From Lachnospiraceae bacterium (lineage in GTDB: Bacteria > Bacillota > Clostridia > Lachnospirales > Lachnospiraceae): 64,000 nt of DNA. The position numbers and the translations under genes are program-made. Numbering within the stretch: position 1 is the first letter of the stretch; each line of letters starts with the position of its first letter. The stretch lies in contig JAETQI010000009.1 in assembly GCA_021770755.1 (NCBI GenBank), forward strand, positions 1 to 64,000, read 5' to 3'. Shown here piece by piece: positions 53,040 through 61,949 of the stretch. The notes beneath the pieces were generated by a model that searched no databases, was not told the DNA's origin, and saw only the letters and a program-made list of their open reading frames with translations.

Positions 53040-54031
53040 CGATACAGATAACCGGAACAGGAAGTGCACTGCCGGAAAAAATAGTGACCAATTTTGACTT
53101 GGAGAAGCTGGTGGAGACCTCCGACGAGTGGATCCAGAAGCGGACCGGGATCGCAGAGCGCAGGATCTCTGCCGGGGAGACAGTGTCCTCACTGGCGGCG
53201 GACGCGTGCAGGAAAGCGCTGGAGATGGCAGGAAAGCGCGCAGATGAGGTGGATCTGATCCTCGTGGCGACCTGTTCCCCGGAGCTTCTGCTGCCGTGCT
53301 GCGCCTGCCAGGTGCAGGAGATGATCGGTGCCTCCTGCGCGGTGGCGTTTGACTTAAACGCCGCATGTTCGGGTTTTTTGTTCGCGCTCAACACAGCGTA
53401 TGCGTATCTCCATACCGGGATCTACCACAATGCGCTGGTGGTGGGAAGCGAGGTGCTGTCAAAGCTTGTGGACTGGAAGGACAGAGGTACCTGTATCCTG
53501 TTCGGAGACGGTGCAGGCGCGGCATTTGTGGAGGCGTCCGCGGAGGATATCGTCCGGGACAACGGGCGCAGGGCAGGCATGGAGTGCATGGTTCAGGGAT
53601 CAGACGGAACAAAGGGCATGGTGCTCTCCTGTGCGGAGCGCGCAGGGAACAATGCGTTCATCCCGGAAAACCCGCCGGAGAACCCGTATATCCATATGGA
53701 TGGACAGGAGGTCTACAAGTTTGCCACAAAACAGGTGCCGGCATGCATCCAGGATGCGCTGGACAGGGCAGGGCTTGCGGTGGACGATGTGGACTGGTTC
53801 ATGCTGCATCAGGCAAATGTCCGCATCATAGAGTCGGTCGCAAAGAGACTTCGGGCGGATATCGCAAGATTTCCGATGAATATACATAAGATCGGCAATA
53901 TGTCCTCCGCCACGATACCGGTGCTGCTCGACGAGTGGAACCGCAAGGGCAGCATCAAAACGGGCGACAGGCTGGTGCTGTCAGGATTTGGAGCCGGATT
54001 GACGTACGGCGCCAGCATACTTGTCTGGTAA
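53036..54031 (+). CDS. fabH: 3-oxoacyl-ACP synthase III
   Basis: 331 residues. Catalytic Cys111 in DLNAACSGFLFAL, His in WFMLHQANVRI and Asn in KIGNMSSATIPVLL. It starts chains by condensing acetyl- or branched acyl-CoA with malonyl-ACP. The ATG overlaps the stop of the preceding gene. fabH often heads such operons in Firmicutes; here it stands near the end. Confidence 0.94.
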   Translation: MTIQITGTGSALPEKIVTNFDLEKLVETSDEWIQKRTGIAERRISAGETVSSLAADACRKALEMAGKRADEVDLILVATCSPELLLPCCACQVQEMIGASCAVAFDLNAACSGFLFALNTAYAYLHTGIYHNALVVGSEVLSKLVDWKDRGTCILFGDGAGAAFVEASAEDIVRDNGRRAGMECMVQGSDGTKGMVLSCAERAGNNAFIPENPPENPYIHMDGQEVYKFATKQVPACIQDALDRAGLAVDDVDWFMLHQANVRIIESVAKRLRADIARFPMNIHKIGNMSSATIPVLLDEWNRKGSIKTGDRLVLSGFGAGLTYGASILVW

Positions 54032-54051
54032 GGGCTTAAGGGGGAAGGAAC

Positions 54052-54507
54052 ATGGAAAAGACGACGAGAAGGGTGTTGAATGAGACGCTGGTAAAGCTCT
54101 TCAACGATGTCATGAGCATCGAGGAGAAGGCGGTCATCACCGAGGAGTACAAGGATATCACGAACAATGACATGCATATCATCGAGGCGGTCGGGATCGA
54201 GGAACCGCGCAGGATGTCCGATATCGCAAAGCGCCTTGGCGTGACCATGGGCACGCTCACCACGAATATGAACAGCCTTGAGGAAAAGGGATACATCGTA
54301 CGGGAGCGGAGCACGGCAGACAAGCGGGTGGTGCTGGTCGTGCTCACACCCAAAGGAAAAAAAGCGTTCTACCATCACCGGGGATTCCACCAGAACATGA
54401 TCAAGGCGATCGTGAAAGGTCTCGACGAGGATGAGATGAAAGTGATGATCAAATGTCTCCTGAATCTGAATGAATTTTTTGAGCAGTATGCGCAGTCCTG
54501 TCATTGA
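54052..54507 (+). CDS. fabT: MarR family regulator, FabT-like
   Basis: 151 residues with a winged helix: MSDIAKRLGVTMGTLTTNMNSLEEKGYI and the wing RSTADKRVVLVVLTPKGKKA. N- and C-terminal helices form the dimer. FabT represses fatty acid synthesis genes when bound to long acyl-ACP. The three FabT-type boxes before acpP and its place in the operon support this identity; gene order differs from streptococci, where fabT comes first. GGGGGAAGG precedes the ATG. Confidence 0.82.
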   Translation: MEKTTRRVLNETLVKLFNDVMSIEEKAVITEEYKDITNNDMHIIEAVGIEEPRRMSDIAKRLGVTMGTLTTNMNSLEEKGYIVRERSTADKRVVLVVLTPKGKKAFYHHRGFHQNMIKAIVKGLDEDEMKVMIKCLLNLNEFFEQYAQSCH

Positions 54508-54527
54508 GTGTCAATGGCAGGATTTTT
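54497..54527 (+). terminator. Terminator of the fab operon
   Basis: CCTGTCATTG (54497-54506) pairs with CAATGGCAGG (54512-54521), one G-U, followed by ATTTTTTG. The stem begins inside the last codons of the fabT-like gene. Confidence 0.82.
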
Positions 54528-54533
54528 TGGGTC

Positions 54534-54561
54534 TTGAAACTGCGGAAAAATTTGGTATAAT
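54534..54561 (+). promoter_or_regulatory. Promoter of cheD
   Basis: TTGAAA (54534-54539), 16-nt spacer, TATAAT (54556-54561), directly after the fab terminator and 66 nt before the cheD start. Confidence 0.65.
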
Positions 54562-54627
54562 AAAACTGAAAATCGTTTGCCGTGGTGGTTCCAAAGCGAT
54601 GGGATCCAGGCTGGCTGGAGGTGAAAA

Positions 54628-55146
54628 GTGGCGACATTTACAGTAGCAGAACTGCAGAGTATGCTCCTTGTGAATATGGGGGATTACAAGACGGCCAGGG
54701 GAGATCAGAAACTGCTGACAAAGGACCTGGGATCGTGTGTAGGCGTGGCAGTGCGGGATCCGCAGACCGGTGTGGGCGGACTGCTGCACGTCATGCTCCC
54801 GCATTATCACGCGGCATATGAGGAGGGAACAATGGCTGCTGCGGCAAAATATGCCGACACAGGTCTTGACGAGATGATCAGGGTTCTTGTGATGCAGGGT
54901 GCGGAGCGCAGCCGCATGGTGGCAAAGATCGCGGGCGCAGCCCACATGATCAGAAACGCAGCGATACCCGAGAGCAGGGATATCTCCGCAAGGAATCTGA
55001 CCGCAGTGAAGGAAAAGCTCGAGGAGCTCCAGATACCGCTGCTCGCCGCCGATGTGGGAGAGCATTTTCCGAGGACTGTCGTGTTTGAGCCGGGGAGCGG
55101 CACATTCAGGATCCTCACTCCGGGCAGAGAGGAAAAATGGATTTAA
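54628..55146 (+). CDS. cheD: CheD-like chemoreceptor glutamine deamidase
   Basis: 172 residues, GTG start with GGAGGTG upstream. TKDLGSCVGVAV holds Cys37 and Thr31, and GLLHVMLP holds His54. The spacing matches the Cys-His-Thr triad of CheD. KYADTGLDEMI and AKIAGAAHM are family motifs. CheD deamidates glutamines of chemoreceptors and works with CheC. No other chemotaxis or flagellar gene is present here, so it may act in trans. A 65-residue gene follows after 14 nt. Confidence 0.85.
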   Translation: MATFTVAELQSMLLVNMGDYKTARGDQKLLTKDLGSCVGVAVRDPQTGVGGLLHVMLPHYHAAYEEGTMAAAAKYADTGLDEMIRVLVMQGAERSRMVAKIAGAAHMIRNAAIPESRDISARNLTAVKEKLEELQIPLLAADVGEHFPRTVVFEPGSGTFRILTPGREEKWI

Positions 55147-55160
55147 AAGGAGGCTGACGC

Positions 55161-55358
55161 ATGGAAGAGGAGAACAGGGAACTAAACGAGATGGAACTGT
55201 TGGAGAGAAATATCATCAAAAGCTACAATGAACTGTTAAAGACCCTGCTCGAAGAGGGGGACATGGATACGCTCGAACGGGTGATCACGGACGACGCGTA
55301 CCGCAACAAGCTGATGGACATGCACACGAGCAGACTGAAACTTGAGCATGAATTGTAA
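55161..55358 (+). CDS. Small acidic helical protein, 65 aa
   Basis: 65 residues, strongly Glu/Leu-rich (ELNEMELLERNIIKSYNELL), predicted as one or two amphipathic helices able to form a coiled coil. No family recognised. AAAGGAGG precedes the ATG, 14 nt after cheD, and a strong terminator follows, so it is a real co-transcribed gene. Confidence 0.65.
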   Translation: MEEENRELNEMELLERNIIKSYNELLKTLLEEGDMDTLERVITDDAYRNKLMDMHTSRLKLEHEL

Positions 55359-55361
55359 AAG

Positions 55362-55394
55362 AAGTGCGTTCCCAGACAGGAACGCACTTTTTCT
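55362..55394 (+). terminator. Strong terminator, possibly two-way
   Basis: AAGTGCGTTCC (55362-55372) pairs perfectly with its complement at 55379-55389 and is followed by TTTCTT; a run of A precedes it on the other side. It sits between the cheD operon and the convergent PHP gene, whose stop lies at 55394. Confidence 0.85.
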
Positions 55395-56167
55395 TAATGA
55401 TTTAAGAGCGATAACGCGTTTTTCCTTTTGTGATGGCGGTACATGCTTGCAAAGTGGTTGTAAAACCAGAAGCCTTCCACCAGAACATGATTGAATACGC
55501 CGATCTTGCCCTTTACGGTGCCGTGATAATACTCTCCGCCATAGTTTGTACTCTTTTTTTCCCGGATGTAGCGGATGAGATCGGACTCGCATGCGATGTC
55601 CGTCTTAAGCTCCGTGTAGGCGGTGCCCACACAGTCCGGGTGATGGGAGTCGCTTCCGCCAAACATGGCAAGACCGTACCGGGCGGCAAGCCTGCGCGCT
55701 TCCGAGTTGGATTCCTGCGACTCGCACGAGTTGAACGCCTCGAGAAAGTCAAAATGCCTCATGATGTCGGGATTTCTCTTGTAGGCGCGCGTGCGCGTGA
55801 TGCTTAAGTGGCGCTCGCCGCAGGGATGGGCAGGACCGAGGATACCGCCGTGCCTGTGCACGACATCCTGGAGAACCCGCACAGGAAGGCCGCGGCATTC
55901 CATCAGGAGCAGTTTCACATTTTCAGGCAGGATCACAAGGATGTGCCCGGCGTCGATCGTATCGTATTCGATCCCTTTCAGGACGATAAAAGGATCGATC
56001 TTTCCTTTCAGATGATCGCGGTATGTACGAAAACCGTTGTAGGAATCATGGTCCGTGACAAGCATACCGTGGAAGCCCTTGGATTTTAAGATCTGTATAT
56101 ATTCAAAGATCGGGATCTTTCCATCCATGGAACCTTCCTTTGTGTGGCAGTGCATATCGAATCTCAT
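55394..56167 (-). CDS. PHP domain phosphoesterase
   Basis: 257 residues. The PHP metal motifs are MRFDMHCHTKEGS, LVTDHDSYNG, a later GPAHPCGERH and a final GGSDSHHPDCVG. This is the polymerase/histidinol phosphatase metal site, here in a stand-alone protein. It probably hydrolyses a phosphate ester or cyclic phosphodiester; the substrate is unknown. ATG 56167 has GGAGG 10 nt upstream. Confidence 0.85.
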   Translation of the reverse strand: MRFDMHCHTKEGSMDGKIPIFEYIQILKSKGFHGMLVTDHDSYNGFRTYRDHLKGKIDPFIVLKGIEYDTIDAGHILVILPENVKLLLMECRGLPVRVLQDVVHRHGGILGPAHPCGERHLSITRTRAYKRNPDIMRHFDFLEAFNSCESQESNSEARRLAARYGLAMFGGSDSHHPDCVGTAYTELKTDIACESDLIRYIREKKSTNYGGEYYHGTVKGKIGVFNHVLVEGFWFYNHFASMYRHHKRKNALSLLNH

Positions 56168-56451
56168 CAAGATCAATCCTCCATATTTTTAATATTCCTT
56201 ACTCATTCAGTGTACTCGAAATATACGAAATAATCAAACATCATTTTATGGAAATTATATAAAAAATTGTATAAAAATCACGGGCAGATATTGTGGATTC
56301 CTATTAGCCGGATCAAAACGCAGGCAAAATTGCACATGAAAATGAAATTTTTATTAAAAATATTGCCGAAATTGTGCGTCAGGGATCTATTTGGAGAAAA
56401 TAAGAATGCTTAAGATTTTATGAAGAATACTTAAAGATTTGCAATTATAAG

Positions 56452-56480
56452 TTGACTTTACAATATGTATAATCTATAAT
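56452..56480 (+). promoter_or_regulatory. Promoter of the PAP2 gene
   Basis: TTGACT (56452-56457), 17-nt spacer, TATAAT (56475-56480), 28 nt upstream of the start. The 280 bases from 56170 to 56450 are AT-rich with no gene or repeat that I can support. Confidence 0.7.
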
Positions 56481-56508
56481 GATGAAGCTAGAAGGAGGGG
56501 GAATTATT

Positions 56509-57195
56509 ATGAAAGAGAAAGCGGGTCATATCTGCAGGCAGGCGTCCGGGCTTGTCATGCAGTACAAGTCACTGGCTGTCATGACGGTGTACGCGTTTTT
56601 TTATCTCATTGCTTTTTTCTATCTGGAGCGGCGGGATGTGGCGGTACACGAGATTAATTTTGGGATTGACGACTATATACCGTTTTGCGAGATCTTTATC
56701 GTGCCGTATCTGTTATGGTTTGCCTATGTGGCGTTTACGGTGGTGTTTTTGTGTATCAGGGACCAGGAGGAGAGCGATAAGCTGGTCGCGTTTCTGATGG
56801 CGGGAATGACGATCTTTATCGTCGTGTCAGCGGTCTTTCCAAACGGGCATAATCTCAGGCCAAAGGTTTTTGAGCGGGACAATATTTTTATCGATCTGAT
56901 CAGGCATCTGTACGCGACGGACACACCGACCAATATCCTGCCGAGCATCCATGTGTACAACTCTGTCGCGATCATGATCGCGGTGTGGCGGAGCAGATGT
57001 TTTGCAGGCCACAATATCATCAAGACATTGATGATGGGGCTTGGTGCGAGCATCATATGCTCGACAGTGCTGATCAAACAGCATTCCATGCTCGATGTGC
57101 TCTTAGCGCTTCTGCTGTCGGCGGTGATGTACTCGATCTGTTATAAGAGAACGGCAGTCAGGGAGAAAAGCGTATTTACAATAAGGATTAAATAG
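56509..57195 (+). CDS. PAP2-superfamily membrane phosphatase
   Basis: 228 residues with about six membrane helices. The PAP2 signature is present in reduced form: TPTNILPSIHVYNSVAI stands for the PSGH motif with its catalytic His, and VLIKQHSMLDVL gives the second catalytic His and Asp. This resembles the inositol-phosphoceramide-synthase-like branch rather than undecaprenyl diphosphatases. It should act on a lipid phosphate at the membrane. ATG 56509 has GAAGGAGGGGG upstream. Confidence 0.8.
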   Translation: MKEKAGHICRQASGLVMQYKSLAVMTVYAFFYLIAFFYLERRDVAVHEINFGIDDYIPFCEIFIVPYLLWFAYVAFTVVFLCIRDQEESDKLVAFLMAGMTIFIVVSAVFPNGHNLRPKVFERDNIFIDLIRHLYATDTPTNILPSIHVYNSVAIMIAVWRSRCFAGHNIIKTLMMGLGASIICSTVLIKQHSMLDVLLALLLSAVMYSICYKRTAVREKSVFTIRIK

Positions 57196-57211
57196 GGATC
57201 AAATAAAAAAG

Positions 57212-57238
57212 GCAGCTCCTGCGGGAGCTGCTTCTTTA
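57212..57238 (+). terminator. Terminator after the PAP2 gene
   Basis: GCAGCTCC (57212-57219) pairs with GGAGCTGC (57224-57231) and TTCTTT follows. It is placed 16 nt after the PAP2 stop. Confidence 0.8.
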
Positions 57239-57252
57239 TGCACTTTTTTGAT

Positions 57253-57453
57253 CTAATGCAGTGCGTTCTCGGATGTATTCACCATGATCATGCGGGTGAT
57301 GTTGTCGTAATTCTTCTCGGGCATGATGAAGACCTTGCGTCCGCTCTTTAAGGAGAGGGCGATGGCTTCGCTGCCATTGTTGACCTCGTCGCACAGTTCG
57401 TCGAAATTGTTCTTTAGTGTCGTGAAATCCGTTTCTCTTACTAAATCCTTCAT
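57253..57453 (-). CDS. Phd/YefM family antitoxin, without a visible toxin
   Basis: 66 residues. KDLVRETDFTTLKNNFDELCDEVNNG is the YefM/Phd DNA-binding front; SGRKVFIMPEKNYDNITRM is the conserved following strand and helix. A RelE/YoeB-type toxin gene would be expected directly downstream (below 57253), but only 57 nt separate it from the PAP2 gene and none is there. GGAGGA lies upstream of the ATG. It is either an orphan regulator or the survivor of a lost pair. Confidence 0.75.
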   Translation of the reverse strand: MKDLVRETDFTTLKNNFDELCDEVNNGSEAIALSLKSGRKVFIMPEKNYDNITRMIMVNTSENALH

Positions 57454-57627
57454 ATGGGAATCCTCCTAATTCCTGTTCCAAAGAACTGCGGCTGCAGTTC
57501 TGATAAATGTGTTGCCGTTAGTTAACAGCTTCTGATCACTGTTATAATCAGTATCGACCATTTTTTAGGAAAATATTATATCAAATCCAATAAATATACA
57601 GAAATTAGCGGAATTTTTGATACAATT

Positions 57628-58524
57628 TCATTCATTTGCAGTCCGCTGCTGTCTGGCGGGAAAGAAACCCTCGAAGATAAACAGGTCAAAGCTTCTCGAA
57701 ATCTTGTCGAGTTCCTCCTGCGAGCGGACAGTCCATGCGACGCTCAGGCTCTTGTAGAATTTCCGGCAGATATTCCTCGAGAGTTCATCCTTGTGCTTGC
57801 AGTTGTATGCGATGAAGTCCGGTGAGGCGTAGCAGTTGCCGATCAGGTGTGACAGCAGAAAGTACGGGATGTTCAGTTTCTGCCTTGTAAAATCCTCGGA
57901 GAGCTGTCCGCGCACGATGTTGGGTCTGTGGATCTTGTACCAGCGCACAGCCATCGGATGAAAAGATTCGATACAGTACAGCCCTTTATAATCAGAAAGG
58001 ATGCCGTCACAGATCCGGCACAGCTTGTCAGCGTTTTTTTCTACCTTGTATTCGATGATCAGCGGAACCCTGCCGTCAACCATTTTCAGGATATCGGCAA
58101 AAGCGGGGATGCGCTCGTTGGTGCCCAGCAGGCGAAACTGCTGCAGCTCCTCGTATGTATAGTCCCGCAGATTACCCCTGACACCGCAGATGCGGTTCAG
58201 CGTGTCGTCATGAAAGACGACCGGGATGTCGTCTTTGGTGAGATGCACGTCGAATTCGATACCGTAGCCAAGGTCTGCCGCCCGCTTGATGGCGGCGTAA
58301 GAATTTTCGGGAAGATTTTCAGCGGGGGCTGGCTTCCCGATCCCTTTGAGCTTCTGGATCGCCGGATTCATGTTGTGAAGCCCGCGGTGGGCATACATAT
58401 GGCCGAAAAATGGCTTGTAATCAGGCCGCCCGTGGATGCGCGGCTTGATGGATATCAGATATAAGACCGACACGGTGACGAATGACAAAAAGATTCCCAA
58501 TATGTTAAACAATAATCCCATCAT
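57628..58524 (-). CDS. Glycerophosphodiester phosphodiesterase, membrane-anchored
   Basis: 298 residues. One N-terminal membrane helix (LGIFLSFVTVSVLYLI) is followed by a GDPD barrel: GHMYAHRGLHN with the catalytic His, LPENSYAAIKRAADLGYGIEFDVHLTKD with the metal Glu and Asp, VVFHDDTLNRI with the second His, and IIEYKVEKN. It splits glycerophosphodiesters to glycerol-3-phosphate and an alcohol at the outer membrane face. AGGAGG precedes the start. It lies 174 nt upstream of the antitoxin gene without a clear link. Confidence 0.9.
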   Translation of the reverse strand: MMGLLFNILGIFLSFVTVSVLYLISIKPRIHGRPDYKPFFGHMYAHRGLHNMNPAIQKLKGIGKPAPAENLPENSYAAIKRAADLGYGIEFDVHLTKDDIPVVFHDDTLNRICGVRGNLRDYTYEELQQFRLLGTNERIPAFADILKMVDGRVPLIIEYKVEKNADKLCRICDGILSDYKGLYCIESFHPMAVRWYKIHRPNIVRGQLSEDFTRQKLNIPYFLLSHLIGNCYASPDFIAYNCKHKDELSRNICRKFYKSLSVAWTVRSQEELDKISRSFDLFIFEGFFPARQQRTANE

Positions 58525-58606
58525 AACGTAAAAAACCTCCTACATTCCTATACTACGCGTTTTTGTGGTGTTTGTAAACAGATAAAACGATAATTGTGAA
58601 AAGTCG

Positions 58607-58766
58607 TTACAGTTCAGTCTAGAGCATTTTTCAAACACGCTCTAGGAACTTTGCACTACGCTGCAAAGTCCGTAAGAACACATAGTGGTTGAGATGCATC
58701 AAGCCATCGCGAAGCGATTTTGCATGGCTTGATGCTGTAACAGGAAGCCAAAGGCTGAACTGTTAC
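58607..58766. repeat. MITE-like structured intergenic repeat
   Basis: About 160 bp, bounded by GTTACAGTTCAG (58607-58618) and its near-complement CTGAACTGTTAC (58755-58766). Nested inside are TAGAGC/GCTCTA, ACTTTGCA/TGCAAAGT around 58650-58670, a perfect 12-bp pair GCATCAAGCCAT/ATGGCTTGATGC (58696-58734), and AGCC/GGCT near the right end. There is no coding frame. The 16 bases at 58631-58646 recur exactly, inverted, at 21275-21290. This is the look of a dispersed non-autonomous repeat or a highly folded RNA. Confidence 0.6.
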
Positions 58767-58874
58767 AAAAAGTCGGTTAAGATTTGAATAGAATTATTGT
58801 CATTTGTATGATTTTGTTATAAGATAGAGATATCTGTGATGAGATCAAATTATGGTAGAGAGAGGATAACCGGC

Positions 58875-61007
58875 ATGAAAAAGAGAATACTGGCGTTACT
58901 GATGGTGTCCGTATTGACGCTGCAGCTTGCAGGGTGCGATACAGCGAATACCGATACGGTGGGAAAAGAGACACAGGACAGTATCAAGGATATGTTCAAC
59001 AGTGCGAGAAATGACAGGGAAAACACAGAAGAATCCTCCGCTGGGGAGGATACGGAGGCGCTGGAGACAGAGGAGCCAGGTACGGAGGATGCGGATACTG
59101 ATACGGAGGTCAGATACCAGGACGACTATTATGAGTTTGTCAACCAGAATCTTTTGTCGAAGATCGAGCTTGCCGCGACAGACGCGCATTGGGACTGGTT
59201 TGGCGAGCTGAACGCTGTCGTGAGTTCGGAGATGGAGGACATCATCGATGAGCTGGCAGGCGATGGGAATACGTATGAGAAGGGCAGCTCCGAGCAGAAG
59301 ATCAAGGATATGTACGAGTGTGTGACCAATATGGAGAACCGCGAGAAGACGGGGCTTGGACCGCTCAAGCCGCACATGGACAGCATACGCAACGCGTCGA
59401 GTATCGACGAGTATGTCGATGCGCTGGCGCACCTAAGCGGCGAGTTTGGGTTCAGCAGCATCGTCGGCGGCTACAATATCATGCAGGATAAGGCGGATTC
59501 CAGCGAGTATGCCGTTTATATGATGTACGCGGACACCCTGATCGGCAAAGAGTACGTCGAGGGTGAGAACACGCAGGAATATATGGATCTGTATCTCGAC
59601 TATATTAACGATATGCTCATGGAGTTTGGCATGACTGCTGACGAGGCGGCTCAGAGCACGGACGCCATCGAGGGACTCCTGCGCGAGATCTGCGCGTCGA
59701 CGCTGACGACAGAGCAGCTCTACGATCCGGCGGTGACTTACAATGTATATACCGCGCAGGATCTGCAGGCGCTCTATTCCAACATCGATGTGCCAAAGAT
59801 GCTAAAGACGCTCCGGATCGACGGGCAGGATAGATATATCGTCATGGATGTGGAGCAGGCAAAGAAGGTCAATTCGCTGCTTGAAGAGGAGAATCTGCAG
59901 GCGCTTAAGGACTACTCGACGTTTGTCATGCTAAACGACACGGCAAAGTACGCCAATGCCAACTACGCGAAGCTCAGCGATGATATGCGCAATGCGCTGT
60001 ACGGCATCACCGAGAGCTGGGGGGACGAGAAGACGTGGAAAAATCTGACGCAGGATATGCTGCCGTGGGACTTTGGCATGATCTATGTGGAGGAGCATTT
60101 CTCCGCCAGGGATAAGGAGGCAGTCGAGGAGATGATCGGTCAGATCCTGGAGGAGTATGAGACGATCATCAAAAGGCAGGACTGGATGAGCGACGCGACG
60201 AAGCAGAAGGCGATCCGGAAGCTGGATACGATGCAGGTCAAGATCGGCTATCCCGACGAGTGGCCGGCAGCGCGCGACATGATGCAGGTGACACCGGTCT
60301 CGGAGGGAGGAAGCCTGCTGTCCAACCTGCTGGTGAGCATGCAGGTGGCGATCGAGGACAGTCTGAACAAGCTTGGAACCAAGGTTGACCGGTCAGAGTG
60401 GGATGTGACGCCGCAGACGATCAACGCGATGTACGATCCGCTGAACAATGAGATCATCTTTCCGGCAGCGATCCTGCAGGCGCCGTTTTATGACAGGGAT
60501 AACAGCTACGGCGCAAACCTGGGCGGGATCGGGTTTGTCATAGCACACGAGGTCAGCCACGCGTTTGACTCGAGCGGCGCCCTGTATGACGAGTACGGCA
60601 ACTACAATGTGTGGTGGACAGAGGAGGAGCTTGCCGAGTACAAGAAGATGTCGGAGTCCATCGTGGACTATTACAGCGAATATGAGATGATGGGCGTCAA
60701 GGTGAACGGCGACCTGACACTGATGGAGAATATCGCGGATCTCGGTGCGATGACGTGTATCACGTCGATCATCGGCGACGACGCGAAGGCGCTCGACGAG
60801 GCGTTCGGGCAGATGACCTACAACTGGGCGAGCGAGGACACGGCAAGCTTTATGATGTATCTGCTCAACACAGACACACATTCGCCGAACAAGGTGCGGG
60901 TCAATGCCGTGCTGAGCTCCTGTGATGCCTTTTACAAGATATATGACATCAAGGAGACGGACGGAATGTACGTGGCGCCGGAAGACCGGGTAGGGATCTG
61001 GAAGTAG
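58875..61007 (+). CDS. M13 family zinc metallopeptidase, lipoprotein
   Basis: 710 residues. A signal peptide ends in the lipobox LQLAGC, then an acidic Glu/Thr-rich linker of about 55 residues, then the neprilysin-like catalytic body. The zinc site is His558-Glu559-Val-Ser-His562 (AHEVSHAFD), and the third ligand lies in LMENIADLGAM. NEIIFPAAILQAPFYD is the conserved substrate-binding stretch. It should cleave peptides outside the cell, perhaps host or bacterial signalling peptides. GAGAGGAT lies upstream of ATG 58875. Confidence 0.9.
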   Translation: MKKRILALLMVSVLTLQLAGCDTANTDTVGKETQDSIKDMFNSARNDRENTEESSAGEDTEALETEEPGTEDADTDTEVRYQDDYYEFVNQNLLSKIELAATDAHWDWFGELNAVVSSEMEDIIDELAGDGNTYEKGSSEQKIKDMYECVTNMENREKTGLGPLKPHMDSIRNASSIDEYVDALAHLSGEFGFSSIVGGYNIMQDKADSSEYAVYMMYADTLIGKEYVEGENTQEYMDLYLDYINDMLMEFGMTADEAAQSTDAIEGLLREICASTLTTEQLYDPAVTYNVYTAQDLQALYSNIDVPKMLKTLRIDGQDRYIVMDVEQAKKVNSLLEEENLQALKDYSTFVMLNDTAKYANANYAKLSDDMRNALYGITESWGDEKTWKNLTQDMLPWDFGMIYVEEHFSARDKEAVEEMIGQILEEYETIIKRQDWMSDATKQKAIRKLDTMQVKIGYPDEWPAARDMMQVTPVSEGGSLLSNLLVSMQVAIEDSLNKLGTKVDRSEWDVTPQTINAMYDPLNNEIIFPAAILQAPFYDRDNSYGANLGGIGFVIAHEVSHAFDSSGALYDEYGNYNVWWTEEELAEYKKMSESIVDYYSEYEMMGVKVNGDLTLMENIADLGAMTCITSIIGDDAKALDEAFGQMTYNWASEDTASFMMYLLNTDTHSPNKVRVNAVLSSCDAFYKIYDIKETDGMYVAPEDRVGIWK

Positions 61008-61034
61008 GTTTTGGATATTGAAGGGGAAAGAGGT

Positions 61035-61946
61035 ATGATACAGACAAAAGAACTGGGTATGAGACTGGCAGGAGCGCTGATGGCAGCGGTAGTGGCGCTG
61101 GGCGCGGCACAGTCGTGCGGGATCAACAGGCAGCTTCATAAGACATATGCGGCAGAGTTCACTGTCACGGAGAACAAGGCAGTGCTCTACAGCAATGACA
61201 AGACAAAGGTGTATAAACAGCCGGATGTCAACTCGGAGGTAGTGACCGTCATAGCGCCGGATATCCCGGTCAACGTGACGGGCATCACCTCCAACGGGTG
61301 GTTCCGGATATCCTTAAACGGCACGTACTATGTGATGGGAGAGGGGCTGGTATCCAAGAATGCGAGCACGGCAAATTCGGTGGTGACAGGCTCGGACATC
61401 AAGGCGCTGACCAAGGGGACGTTCTCCTTCTACAGAAATCCGGAGCTTAGCGACTTTGACTCCGACGATGTCGAGGATATGGACGAAAATACATATATCA
61501 AGTATCTGGATTCCTTCCTGATGGGGTATGCGATGCTGGACAACTGTATCCTGCAGGACAGCGGCAAGCTCCTAAAGGAAGTGTACGAGAGCGAATCCAA
61601 GGTAGACAAGAAGGTTGCCGGTATGACGATGCAGGCGTATCTGATCAATTACCGCAACAATTATCTGAGCAACAGCCTTGCAGGTCCGTTCCGCAATGAC
61701 AGGGACCTGAAACTGGCACTGAACCGGGCGATCCGCTACGACATTGAGAAGTTTGGGACGGTGTACAGAAATTCCAGTGTCGGAAGCGACGAGTCAAAGG
61801 CCAGGAAAGCGATGGAACAGGTCGTCAACGAGATGAAGGCGGAGCAGGGTGTGTCGTTTACATGCCGCATGGAGTATGGCGATTACAAGACGAATGACGG
61901 CAGTGAAGGCAAGGGTTGGATCATAGAGTTTACCAAAAAGGATTAA
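61035..61946 (+). CDS. Secreted protein with SH3-like domain
   Basis: 303 residues. An N-terminal signal or anchor helix (AGALMAAVVALGAAQSCG) is followed by a bacterial SH3-like barrel (about residues 45-105: KVYKQPDVNSEVVTVI and GWFRISLNGTYYVMGEGL). A helical region then follows, with no family that I recognise. SH3b domains usually bind cell-wall peptides. It begins 27 nt after the M13 gene and ends 3 nt before the HD gene, so the three form one transcript. Confidence 0.7.
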   Translation: MIQTKELGMRLAGALMAAVVALGAAQSCGINRQLHKTYAAEFTVTENKAVLYSNDKTKVYKQPDVNSEVVTVIAPDIPVNVTGITSNGWFRISLNGTYYVMGEGLVSKNASTANSVVTGSDIKALTKGTFSFYRNPELSDFDSDDVEDMDENTYIKYLDSFLMGYAMLDNCILQDSGKLLKEVYESESKVDKKVAGMTMQAYLINYRNNYLSNSLAGPFRNDRDLKLALNRAIRYDIEKFGTVYRNSSVGSDESKARKAMEQVVNEMKAEQGVSFTCRMEYGDYKTNDGSEGKGWIIEFTKKD

Positions 61947-61949
61947 GTG

